Below the pieces are notes generated by a model that ran no database searches, had not been told where the DNA came from, and saw only the letters and a program-made list of their open reading frames with translations. 64,000 bases of DNA from Pratylenchus scribneri (Eukaryota; Nematoda; Chromadorea; Rhabditida; Pratylenchidae). Both the position numbers and the translations under genes were made by a program. Below are positions 1 to 13,500 of this stretch, piece by piece; within the stretch, counting starts at the first letter, position 1, and each line of letters opens with the position of its first letter. The DNA lies in contig JAQSEB010000086.1 of assembly GCA_030063045.1 (NCBI GenBank), forward strand, positions 1,696,501 through 1,760,500, in the 5' to 3' direction.

Positions 1-3000
1 ATTAAATTTAAGCATTCTCCACCGGAACAAAGGCGTCCAATGGGGCCATCGGCGGGCACATCTGAATTGCGAAGTCCGGCTTTGGTCAAACAGCAGCAAG
101 AAAAACAACAGCAGCAGCAGCAAGGTGCACCAAAAGGCCTTCTCGGCTATACCGTAGCCCAATATGGGTCAAAGGAGAAAATTGTGACCAAAACGACGAC
201 AACCACAACAGAAATTTCGGGTCAAGAATTTCAACGACAAGAACAGCCGGTGGGAGTCATTTAATTGTTTTAATATTCTGATAAAAATTAAAATTTTGAG
301 CTCATAATAAAATTTATTATAATTCTTTTTAAATTCAAAATAAAAAATTAAATTTCAAAAATGTTATGACCAGTATTTCCCCAATGGTAAAATTGGTTCA
401 TAAGTCCCAGACTCGAAACCATACAAATGATATACCATTCGATAGAGCTCGACGAGTTGTATAAGAATATGCAAAAAAATTTGCGCGGCAACGACTTTTG
501 GCCAAGTTATGGCCATTAAAAAGGATTTTTTCCATAAAAGCGAAGGGTCCCCCCTATGGGTCGAAAATTTTTAAATTTTTTTTTGGCCATATTATAGCTC
601 ATTCGACGCGGCTCGATGAGCGGAACACGAATCTGCTATCCTTTTTACATAAAACTCGAAAATAAAAAAGTTATGATCATTTTAGTCTCGCTGGAATGTG
701 TTGGAACTGCGGAGGAATGTAAGAGTGGACTCCGGAGTGTGCGTAGCCGAAGCGCGGGAACTGGACGGGCTTGTGGCGAGCGCAGCGAGCCACAAGCTCG
801 TCTGGTCGCGCGGAGGCGGAGCACACGTAGGAGTCCACTCTGAAATGCCCACCGGAGCAGTTCCAATCCGTATTTCCTTTGCGCGACTGTAACTTTTTTA
901 TTTTTGCGATTTTAGGCTAAACAAACAATATTTTCGTAACCAGCTCGTCGAGACGCGTCGATTGATATATATATGGCCGAAAAATATTTTTGAACTTTTT
1001 TGACCCAAAGGGGGGACCCTTCACTTTTGCGATTTTCTAATGGCCATAACTTGGCCGAAAGTCGTTGCCGCGCAAATTTTTTTACATTTTCTTATACAAC
1101 TCGTCGAGCTCTATCGAATGGTATATCATTTGTATGATTTCGAGTCTGGGACCTATGAACCTATTTTTCCTATCCAATTTTATTTATTTCTGTAAAATTA
1201 ATAAACTATTTTAACCGAATAAAATATTTCTAAATATTAATTCGAAATTCAAAAATTATATTTTTTTATTTAAATTTTTCTTTTTTTGGTAAAAATTTGA
1301 CTACTGTAATATTTAAAAGTCAAATAATATTTTTTGAACATAAATATAAAATATAACAAATTAAAATTTTTCCTCCAGCTTTCCCCACGGCACAAATATT
1401 TTGGTGATGAAATGAGTCGGCCAAGTCCACCGACGGGAATAGCACCAATTTCACCATTGAGCCAACGTCCCGCACAGACAACAATGTCGCCAGCAACCGA
1501 GCCAGAATCTGCCCAATTCGAGATGACACGCTCGGCTGAATTGACACTTTTTCGAGAGCAACATACAACTGGGGAAAATGTTCAAAGAAAGCCACAGGAG
1601 ATTAAATCGCCGACAAGTGGTGTGAGGGACCAAGAAATGCCAAGAAAGGAAATCCCGGTTAGAATTTTAATAATTAATTTTAAATAATAAATTTTATTAG
1701 GAAAAAAGGCAATCAAAATTTACTCAGCCGAGCTTTTGGAAATCAATTTCCTTAAGAAAATTAAACACGGCAAAACTAGATATATAATTATATATCAAGA
1801 ATTTTGTTATTTTGAATTTTATTTGTGAATTTGTTTGGGATTGGTGTTGTAGATTTTATAAAAACCATGGAAAAAATATTGTTTACATAAACTTATTTCC
1901 AAAATTTTATTATGGGTTGTGGTTCCATTTTAATTGATTAGAAAAGATATTAATCATTTGGTAAAATAGTGTATAAAATATTAAAAGGAAATTTACTCAC
2001 ATCAGCCGAGTATTTCGCAGTTCGCACCCAATTTTAAAAAAAAAAAATTATATATAAGCATCAAGCCTGGCTAAATCTTTTCACTATAAATATGAAAATT
2101 TTTAAATTTTTTAAAAATTTTTTGTGAATGTAACACATCTTGATTTAATCATCGAAAATATTTTTTAAATATTTTTATTTTAAAAATTTTTTTTATTTAT
2201 TTTGGTTAAATTTTATTTAATTTTTGAACTATATATGGGGAATTATTTTTGTGTCAGAGAAGTTAAAAATGTCTTTTTTTATAAATTTATTATCATTTTA
2301 TTATGGGTTGTAAGTTCAATTTTCTTCGCTTGAAAAAATATTAAATTTTGGTGAAATAGTGTTTTAAAATTTAATTTTGTTTTTAATACCCAATTTTTTT
2401 CTAAATGTTTTATTGTGAAATTATAAATTCAATAAATAAAGAATATTAAATTAAATATAGAAAATTATAAAATTATAAAAAAGATAAATTTTAATTTCAA
2501 TTTAATTCAGATCCATCATATCTACGATCGAGTGCCCGATGAGCGCCATTTACTCCCATCCCCGCCTCTCCATCGAACCCATCGAATTGCCGATTTACCC
2601 TATGCCCCACTGGATCAAAGAGCACGCAAAACAGTGGATTGGGTCCGAAGCAAATTGGAATCGCAAGAATCATCGACGGGGCCGCCGGCCACAATGGTCG
2701 ATGTTCATGGGGGAAGTGGCCGACAGAGAATTGAGGAGACCATCTCGTCATCGCCAATTTCACCAACTTCCCCACATCCGCATGCCCAAATCCAGTAATT
2801 TTGCATAAAATTGAATCAATTAATTAATTTGAACTTTTATCATTATCACTATTTTTGGAAATTTTTGAGAGAAATTTTGTCGGAAATAATTCAATTATTG
2901 AAATTTAGTCAAAAATAATTAATTTTTTTCAATTAAATAATTTTATAAATTTGGAAAAAAAATCAATCTATTTATTTAATTAAATTTTTTGAAATTTAGA

Positions 3001-4543
3001 ACGCACATTGTTGAGCCCTACAGTTCGGATATTGAAACAGCCATGACACCGGGAACCCGTCGAAGATTGCTGGAACATAGCGTTTATAAGGCAACCGATT
3101 TGAAGGCAAATTTTCTCAAATTTTTAAAATAAATATTATTAAAAAACATTTAAAAGAATTGATTTTATTTATTTTTTAATTGCAGCAAACTGAAAGACAT
3201 CCTTCCGATGCGGACATTGAGCGACGAAGTGCGGCTACCACTGATCACGAAGAGTCGGAGGCACCCAGCTCAAGGCATTCTTCTAAGGTATTATATAAAA
3301 ATTTTAATTATTTTTAATTTATTATGGTCATTAATTTTTGCAAATTTTTAATTTTTATAATGGATTGGAATATTAGGATAGGAATCGGCCTTAATCATGA
3401 ATAAAATTAAATTTAAATTAATAACCAAAATTCCCCAAATTTTTTATAAGTTACATTTATTATATTTTTAAAAATATTTTTATTTTTAAATTTTTATTAA
3501 TTAATGCGGAGCCTTTTCTTTTGGATTACTTACTATTTTAAAAATTTCATAAAATTAATAACAAAAATCTTTCAATTTTTTATGGGTTGTATTTCCCTAT
3601 CTTCTCAATAAAAAAAGAGAGCAGCATGTGGGTAGAAGCTATAAGGCAGAAAGGAGGAAGTTTAAATGTCTTTCCCTTTATGAACATGACTATAATCAAT
3701 AAAATATTTTTATTTCTTTAAATAAATTAGCAAAATTATTAGAAATTTCTTGTTTTGTTACTTTTTTTAAGTCATTAAAATAGTAAATTTTTACGTGCAA
3801 TTTTTTGAGAGAACAGAGGATTTTTATTTTTAGGCAGAAAGCGAAGTTGAATAAATATTTATTGAAATATTATTCGGGAATTTACATTTTAGGATAAATT
3901 TATTGTTTACTCCGCCTTTAGATTTCTGAATTATTAGTCAGATGTAGAAATTAAAATCATAAATTGCTTAATAAATTATTCATAATTTTTTTTTAAATTT
4001 TTAATAATTAACGCAGTGATAGGACAGTGATTTTAATTAATTTTAAAATTAAAATTTTATTAATATTAATTACAAAAGATTTCTCAATTTTTTATGGGTT
4101 GCATTTCCAAATCTTTTCAATTTTTTCTATTCCCTATCATCTTTTTTTTTATTTTTAATAAAGAAGAGCTTACGGAGAGAAGGGGGAAAGATGAAAGGAT
4201 AGGAGAACATTAATTTCCTTTTTCGTCCTTTTAGTCTCAGCTATAACCTATAAAGAATTTTTGAAATTGAGTTGGGTTCTTTTTAGAGTCTTTTCTGAAG
4301 AATCCGAAATTAAATTATTGACTATTAAATATTTAAGAAAAAAAAAGAAAAAAAAGATTGGTGGATTTATTGTTCTAAACCAAATTAAAATTAATTTATT
4401 TAAAGGCAACAACTCCTCGATTGAGCCTCAAATTCCGTGGAAGCAGAGACAAAGTTGCTGCCGCTCCAACGGGAAGTGTGGCCGAAGGGCATATGCCAAG
4501 TGGCTTTGAATGGGGAAAATCCAAAATTTACAGCAAACATGAG
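1..4543 (+). CDS. fln-2: Filamin exons 1-6: disordered N-terminal part
   Basis: Exons 1..249, 1379..1657, 2511..2794, 3000..3105, 3186..3287 and 4406..4543. The encoded sequence is low-complexity and polar: a poly-Gln run, a poly-Thr run (KTTTTTTEI), many Pro/Ser/Arg/Glu residues and no Ig-like pattern, so it is probably an unstructured spacer between the N-terminal actin-binding part and the repeats. Exon 1 is open from base 1, so the true start is upstream. Exon 1 ends in front of GTGGGAG and exon 2 follows CCTCCAG. Exon 4 ends at a GC rather than a GT donor. Joins are phase 0, 0, 2, 0, 0 and leave no stops. Alternative exons inside the long introns cannot be excluded. Confidence 0.8.
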
Positions 4544-7500
4544 GTAATGCTTCCGATTACAAATAGTTGAATTATTTAATTAATAAGTAATATTTAAAAA
4601 AATTTTACTCAATAAAATTCGAATTTTAATTTAATTTGCATTGAGTTAATTTTAAAAATATTTAAGACAATTTTATTAAAGATTTTTTTGAATTTTTGAA
4701 TTTTTTATAATGAATTGATCCATCTCCTCTTCTTCCAATTTTATTATTGTAGAGAAAATATAACAAAAAAATTTATAAATTATTACTCATAATTGTTTAT
4801 GAGTTTCAATTATAATAATCAAATTTAAATTATTTTCCATTTAAACCGAATAAAAAATAATGAAAATCTGTAAAATGACCAAAAATATTAATTCATATTT
4901 TTGTTTTAAAAAATATAATTAAAAATTTAAACTAATTAAAAAAGCCAAAAAATTAAATCAATTTAATAAATAATAATTTCCTTACCAACCAAATAGGTTG
5001 TTCGCCGTGGAAAGGAAGTGGATGTACGAATTGATGGACTCAAAATGGGGAAAGAAGATCAATTGAAGGTTGTTGTGCTTCCACCCTCCATTGGTCGACA
5101 ACAACAACAACCGGTGGATCAACCCGCTCAACAACCTCCCGAATTGGCACATAAATTGAGGAAAACTGGCACAAAATCATGGGAGGTCACATTTCGGCCG
5201 AATGAAGTTGGCACACATAAAGTCCGTTTTATGAGAATTCTGTAATAGAATTCAAAATTAATTATTTATAGAACAAAATAATCTTAAAAATATGAAAAGC
5301 TTGATAATTCAATATTCTTTCAAGAAATAAAATAACAATAAAATTTTAAATTATTTTGTTAAATTTAGATTTTTTAAAACAATGTGTATCGTTCTTCTTG
5401 TAGTCAGCCATAAATTTATAATGGGAAATTGTACCTAATTTCAAATCCTATTGAATGAATACATTTATGGGATGTAAAAATTAGAAATTTTTTAAACTTT
5501 TTCCTTCAATGGGACATGAATAATATTAATTTAAATTAATTTTAAACTATTTAAATTTCTCGGATTATAAATTCAAGGTTCTACTCTTCGTCAACAACAT
5601 TCCTCATCCACAAACGCCATTTCCAATTCGGGTATATGATGCGGCACAAATTGTTGTGAGTGACAAAAAAATTAAATTTATTCAGAAAAAATGAATAAAA
5701 TGAACTATTTTAAAAAATGTTAAAAATTATTAATATATTTTTAATTTTTATAAATTAGGTGGGCGACATTGTTCGGGAAAGTAGCCTAAATGACACAGTG
5801 GAATTCACGGTGGATGCCGGTCGCGCTGGTTTTGGCAATTTGGAAATGGCCATCAAAGATCATGAAGGCATCATGTGAGTCAAATATATGAAAATTAGGA
5901 ATAAAATTAATAAAATGTTTTTTTCTACTATTTTAAAAATATACGAAATGAAAATATAATTAAATTAAATTTAGAATTCCATCACATGTCAGCCAATTGG
6001 AGGCTGGAGCAGCCAAATTCTTGGTCACGTTCAATCCAAGTTCATCTGGCACACACACAGTAATTAGCCAAATTATTAAATTTTAATTAATAATAAAAAT
6101 TTGAGCAAAAACCTAACAGAAAAATTTTAGGCATAGAAATTTAAAAAAAATTTTTCTCGTCAGAAATAAGCAAGAAAAAAATTAAACACGTAAATAATTT
6201 CACCTAAAAAATACATTTTAATATTTAAATAAATAATATCATACATAAAGAAACAAATCAATTTAACTTATTCCAATTGTTTAAAAATGTATTAATTTTA
6301 TTCTTGTCTCAGGTACACATCACTTTCAACAAGGAAGTGGTCAAAGGCAGTCCATTTGAGGTGAACATTGTTGAGCCACCAATTTTGGGTCCAGATGGAT
6401 CGCCTATGTAAGCAAAATAAATATTTAAAAAATAAAAGAAATAATAATTTTTATTAAACTCATAAAAAAATCTGGAAATGAAAATACTTTAAAAGCTCTA
6501 TAAAAATTTTTTTAATTAAATTTTAATCATAATATTACGTAATATATTACGTTTTTTTAAAAGAAAACTCAATTTTTTAAATCATTAAAAATTTTATAAT
6601 TGAAAAATAAAATTTAATTTTGACTGTAAAATAATCCGAATACTTTTCTTGAATTATTTATGAATAGTTTTATGGGTTCAGAAAATTAAATTGAAATTTA
6701 TATTAATTTTTAAATAAAATTTAGTAACTGGCCAAAGATATACAAGTTATATTTAAAATTATATTTTTAAAAAACTGGGAAACCAGAGACAATATTTTCT
6801 TTTTTTAAATCATTACAAATTTTAGAATTAGAATATGAAATAAAATTGAATTTTAATTGTTACCAAAAAATAATTTTATGGGTTCAGAAAATTCGAAAAA
6901 TTTTTCATTAAAAATGAATATTTTTATCTCATAAAATAAACGATTTCAATTTTCCATAAATGTACATCAATTTTTTGATAAAATTCAAAAAAAATCAGCC
7001 CAGTAGAAGACACAAAATAAATATTTTAAGATTAAATAAAAATAAGAAATTTAAAAAATTCTCAAAAAAAATTTTTTTTAAATAATTGAATTTTATTTCC
7101 AATATGGTTAAAGATTACAAAAATAAATTTAATTAACTAAAGGAAAAAAATATTAAAATAAATTATATTCAAAATTTAGGCCAGGCAAGAAGAAAAAGGA
7201 GAAGAAAGGAAAGGAAAAGCATTCTCCACAAAATGGACATTCAAAATCACCCTCAAAGGAAATTGCCGTTGGTGGACCAATCGGCGGTGCAGCCTCGATG
7301 ATTTCACCCAGTGGTAGTGGTGCTGGAGGTCGTCCTTTGGTCAGCAAATTGCCTTCATTGAGTCGAGTTGGTCGACCTGTCGAATTGTTGGTCACATTGC
7401 CAAAAGGCGATGAACTGGTGCAGGCTCAAGTGACCGGTTAGCAAAATAGCATGAGAAAAGGCCAAAATTAATTAATTAATTTTTTGTTCACTTAAAATCT

Positions 7501-10500
7501 GCTAATGATTTTTTTTTTCAAAATTAATTTTAGTAAAAAAATTTTAATCTATTATAATTTTAAATTTTTACAATAATTAAATTATTTATTTTGCACATTT
7601 TTCCTATTTTTAAAAAATAAAAATTCATCAAATTACCCTGAATTTTTTGCCGTGATTTTTCCGCACCTTTTGATAAAATTTATTAAATTATTTTCAAGGA
7701 AAAAAATTGGAACGCTTTATTCGAAAAAAAAATATTTTTAAAAAGAATGAATTTAAAAATTAATAGATTTGGACAGACAAATTTTGGAAGTGGAAATTGT
7801 GCCGGAAGGACCGAACGGCCGACGAATTAAATTCATTCCAAAACGCGTTGGTGAGTAATTTTAATTTTTAATATTTTTTATTAATTTCTTTCGAAGGCGA
7901 TCATGATGTGGAAATTCGAATTGGAGGTGTTGAAGTCGACGGTTCCCCATTCACATGCCGTGTTTACGATCCAGCAAGTTCGTAATAAAAAATATATTTT
8001 ATTGGATATTTTTATATTTCAAGATAATGACAATTAAAATTTGTTAATTTACTTATTTATTATTATAAAAAATTTTTAATAATATTAAATTTATAAAATT
8101 TATTTTTAAAATTTAAATTTATTTTGATAATTTAAAAATATTTTTTATTACAGAAATTTTGGTGCACTCAATCCCGGATGGAAGTGTGGAAAAGCCAGTC
8201 AGTTTTGTAGTGGATGCTAGCCAGGCAGGGGTTGGCAATTTGGAAGTGGCCGTTAATGAAGGAGTATTTTGAATATATTTTTTAAATTTAAATTAATTTA
8301 TCCTCAAAATTGAAGAAAATTCCTTCAATGGCGCATGCCTTAGGCCAACACAAATATGAGATCACATTTGTGCCTCGAGAGCCAATCGACCATCAAATCT
8401 CAGTTCGATTCAACAATGAGGTAGAAAAATATTTATTATTGATATTACATTCAATTTTGATGATAAGATTAAGAAAAATATTTCAGTTAAAAATTTCTTA
8501 CATTGTAATAAACAACATTATTTAAAAATCCAACCCATAGATTTGTTTATGCTTTAAAGCATTAAATAATATTGAAAAGGGGACTATTTTAAAAATTTAT
8601 GACACAAGGGCCGGTCAAAATTATTAAAAATGTTTAAAAATAAAAAATCAAATATGTAGAGAATCCTATACAAATTTTATTAAAAATAGAATTCAAAAAT
8701 ATCGATCAGGAAAATCAAAAATGCTAATTTGAATAAAATTAGAAATTAGAATTACGGTATCTGTGGAGTTTACATAGGATGGCAAAAAGTGAAGGCTCCG
8801 TTTTGGGTCATCAAGATTAGGGTTAGGATCTTTCAGGGATACGGATGGGAATGGGACAAAATCATTTCAAGTAGACCTAAACCATCCCTAAAACCCATAG
8901 GAGGACCCTTCAATTTCACTTTTAAGGAAAAAAGAGGTTGTAAACTCCAAAAGTACCAGAATTACAAATCAAATAAAATTAAAATTTTAACTTGCTAATT
9001 ATTTTTTTTAACCGATTTGATTAAATTTTAAAAAGAAAATTTTTATTTAAAAAAAAATATTCCTTTCAGCCTGTCCCCGGTTCCCCTTTCATTTGCCGGC
9101 TTCAAAATGCCATCGGTCAACAACAATTTTCACCCTCCTCTGCTGCTGCCGTCACTACCCCTTCCCGACCACAATTTGGCATAACATTTTCGGCCGCAGG
9201 GGTTGGCCTTGAACGAATACCAGTGGGCGAATCCACTGAATTTTTTGTGGATGCCCATTTCGACGATGAACAATCAGAACAAATTGTTGAATCTTTGCCG
9301 AAAGTACAAATCACGGTAAGCAAATTTTTGTAAATTAAAATTTGGAAAGAAAGTCAAATAATGGACGTATTTTTCAATAATTTATGGATGTACAATTACT
9401 AATTTGAATGATTTTTAGAACCCATAGAAAATTAAGAATAAGGAATTTATAAAAATGCAATAAAAAAATAAATTTTTATAAAAATTATCAACGAACACGA
9501 CCAACCAAAAATTTAAAAAATAAAATTTAATAAAAATTAAAATTAACTTAAAAATATCTAAAATGATGTTGATATATTAAAAAATTTTTTTCTAAAATTA
9601 AACAAATTTCTCAATGATTTTAGAAACATATAGAAAATTAAACATAAAAAATTTCTAAAAATGGAAGAAAATATATTTTTTTAATAAATTTATAGATGAC
9701 AGGGAACTAAAATTTAAGAAATTAAAATTGAAATAAATTTAATTAGTCATTAAAATATAAATTAATTATTATTTTATGTTCTAAAATTAACCAAATTTCT
9801 AATTGATTTAAAAAAACCCATAGAAAATTAAGAATAAGGAATTTCTAAAAATGTAACAGCAAAAAATATTTTTATTAATTACAAATGGATCAATATGATC
9901 GAAAATTTTTAAAAAAATTATATAAAAATATTATTAAAATAAAGAAAATAAATATAAGTGTTAATTGCTTTTAAATCGCATAATTTTATTTCTTTCAAAA
10001 ACCAAAAAAAAATATTTTAATAAAATAATAAATGCATTAAAACTAAAAATTTTTTTTATTTTACAAGTTGAATGAATCACTAAAATGGTTAAAATTTTTA
10101 TGTAAAAGTATAATTGACTTTCTTTAATTCATTGGATTTGAATAAAATCAATTCTCTAAAAGTTAATTGATATTTTAAAAAAAAAGCTTTTTACGGGAAA
10201 TTTTTATAAAAGACAAAATAAAATTATAAAATGTAAATTATCCAAATCAAAATTATTATTTTTAGGATCCTCGCGGTGAATTATTGCCAGTGGATGTGGC
10301 CGCCTATGAAGATGAAAGAACACGGACTGTGGTGCGGTACACACCAAAAAGTGTTGGCAATCATCAGGTTGTGTTAGAGAAAAAAATAAATTTAAATTAA
10401 TTTAAATAATATTTGAGTAATAAATTTTTCTAAATTTTTTAAATAATAATTGATACAATTATTTTTTAATTTAATTTAAAAAAATTTTTTAAAATTATTT

Positions 10501-13500
10501 TAATTTCGTTCAAGAAAATCATGCTTCATTTTAATTGTTTTCTACTTATTTAAATAATTAATTTATAAAAAAATAGACTTTATAATTTATGAGTTACAAA
10601 AATTTATATTATTTTTTAAAAATATTTTTAAAAAGTTGGTCATTGTGATTATTCATTTAAAAATTAATTCTAATATTTTTATAGATTTCCATAAAATGGG
10701 GCGGCCAACCCATTCCGGGCTCACCGTTCACAGCAAAAGCATTTGATGCGAATTGCGTAAAATTGGCATTGGATGGCCAAAATGGACAGGTAAATAAAAT
10801 GATTATCATTTTTAAATAGTAATGGTTAAATTTGAATGCGAATAAAAATTTGATGGCATTCTACAAGAATATTGAATAAAAAAATTTATTTGTACGAATG
10901 AAAATTGAACTCATATATTAAGGTTGGCCGTGCTTGCACATTCACAATTGATGCAGCCAAAGCTGGTGCTGGGAATATGGAAATAATTGTCAGTGTTGGC
11001 AAAAGGAATGTGCCAAATTATGTGCAAGCCGAAGGCCAAGCCCGATTCCGAGTTTCATTCACGCCGCAAGAGGCACAAGAGCATTCAATCAGTGTCAAAT
11101 TCAATGGAGTGCCGGTGCCAGGTATTAAATTAATTGCTAGAAAATATGCTGCAAAAATTATATGCTATTGCAAATTTGTAACCCATAATAATTATTAATT
11201 AATTTTTATTTATTAAATTAAAAAATAATAAAATCTTACAAAAAATATTGCGTATAAAACAAATCATCCTATAAAAATTGTCAATTAAATTATTAAAAAT
11301 TTACAAAACTAATAACAATAAAGAAAAATTCTTAAGAAATGCTTTTAAAGAATTTTTTTAAAATATGAACATTACAAAAAATTAATTTTTCAAAAATTTT
11401 TATTTAATAAATTTATTAATTATGAAATTAATTTTAAAAAACATTTTTAATATTAACATAAATATTTTTTTATTAATTTTTTTATTTAAATATTATATTT
11501 TGATGTAAATTAAAAAAAATGTAAAAAATAATTTAATTGAATTTTACAAAATAATTTTTTTAGAAATTTTTAATTAATATACAACACTTGCCAAAAATAA
11601 AAAAAATACTATTTAAAAATATTTTATCAAAAAATAATTAATTCAAAAATAATTCCATCCTCTATCAAAGGAAGTCCAATGCATTGTACAATTATGCCGG
11701 CCCCACCCCGTTCACCCCGTCCAAGTCGTTCTGAATCGGAGAGGACGGATTCGGTGCGAACAGCCACCGATCATTTGGTCGTGCCATCGGCCATTGCATC
11801 CACCGCGAAACAATCTCCAAATCAAATCCATGAAAATGTGGTTGAAGAAGCGGAAATCGGTGAAGAAGAGTTACGGCTTGTTGGCGACATGACAAGGTGA
11901 AACCAAAATAAAATTCGATTATTGATTATTTCGTCATATTTCTTGGAGGGAAAATTTTAAAATTACAAATGGCTTAAAATTCATATATTTTTTATCTTCT
12001 CATAAAATTATTACTAAAAAGTGGCAAAATAAGTAAAAAAAATTAATTTTGTGCAAAAAATTTCATCGTCTTAATATTAAATTATTTAATCTTAAATTAT
12101 ACTAATTTATAAATAATTCTTGACAAGTGCTAAAAATCAGATATTCTTTAAACACTTTTTACCATTCGTCAATATTAAAAATTCAACAAAATGAAATAAA
12201 AGAATTTTCCCAATTTTTCCAGTGCCCAAATTGGTCATTCAAAGCGATTCAGCATTGATGCCCCTCCAGGCACTGGCCGAGTGGAATGCAATGTGGTCGT
12301 TATTGGTAGGTGTTTTATTTATTATTTATTAATTAATTAAATTTATTTTAAATTAAATCTTTGCTTCATTTTTCTCACTTTCCATATTTCTTCTTGAATT
12401 TTTCTAAAAATTTTTTCATAAAATTAATCTAATATTTTTTCCTTTTTACTATTTATTAATTTTTTTTCACCATTTAAAAATTCTAATTATTTTTAATTTT
12501 ATTCATTTTCCTTTGGTTTTTTATTGCTTCAGCTATAAAATCTTGAAAGATATTTAATTATCTGCTTTTTTGCTTTTATTTTTCTGTGTGCATTTTCCAT
12601 TTATTTTTAATTATTTGCTTTTTTGAATTTTGCCTGCAGCCATTCCCATTTTCAAATTGACAGGTCCCGACAAACGGCGAATTACTGTGCAAAAAGAGCG
12701 AGTGGATGGAGGCAGTTTTGATGTGGAATTTACGCCCACACAAATTGGTAAGAATCAGGGGTGTGCACGGGCCCAAGAAATCCGGGCCCGGCCCGGCCCG
12801 GGCCCACCCACACTCGGCCCGGCCCGGCCCGACGATTTTTTGCTTTGGCCCGGCCCGGCCCGGCCCGGCCCGGGCCTGGGCCCGAAAGCCCGGGTAGTAA
12901 ATTTTTAAAAAAATTTTTTCACCTTAAATTTTAAAAAAAAATTTTTTCACCTTAAATTTTTTAAAAAATTTGTTCACCTAAAATTTTTTGATAAATTTTT
13001 TCACTTAAAATTTTTTGGTATAATTTGATAATTCTTCGAAGCAACTTAAAAAAATTGAAGTATTTAATACAGTTTTATATCTGTTTTTTGAGTAAACTGA
13101 GAAAAGGTGAAGGCTGAAGGGTCCCCTTTTTCTTTTTGGGTCATCGGGATTCGGGTTATAAATGGTCAATCTATGATAGTATATATCCCAGATAATCTAA
13201 TGACCCTAACCATATTCCCTACACCAAAAATAGGACCCTTCACATTTCTTTCTCATCAAAAAATCGGATACAAAATGTACAGGTACCAAAATGGAAAAGA
13301 AATTGTGCAAAATGATTAGAAAAAATTAAATTTTAATTTAAAATTTCAAAAAAAAGGTTAAAATTTTTAATGAAAAAGTCATTTTTTTGGGGATGAATTT
13401 CAAACCGGGCTTCCGGGCCTAAGCCCGGCCCGCTTCGATCCAGGCCCGGCCCGGCCCGGCCCGCCACCAACTAGGCCCGGCCCGGCCCGGGCCGGGCCGG

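Noticed and set aside
645..892. Open frames of 64-75 codons on both strands near 0.7 kb
   Set aside because: They follow the GC-rich centre of the palindromic element; no start context or splice sites.
12630..12908. ORFs encoding GPGPARPGP-type repeats near 12.6-12.9, 13.5, 54.7 and 55.5 kb
   Set aside because: They are translations of the GGCCC/GGGCC subterminal repeats of the hAT-like MITE, not genes.
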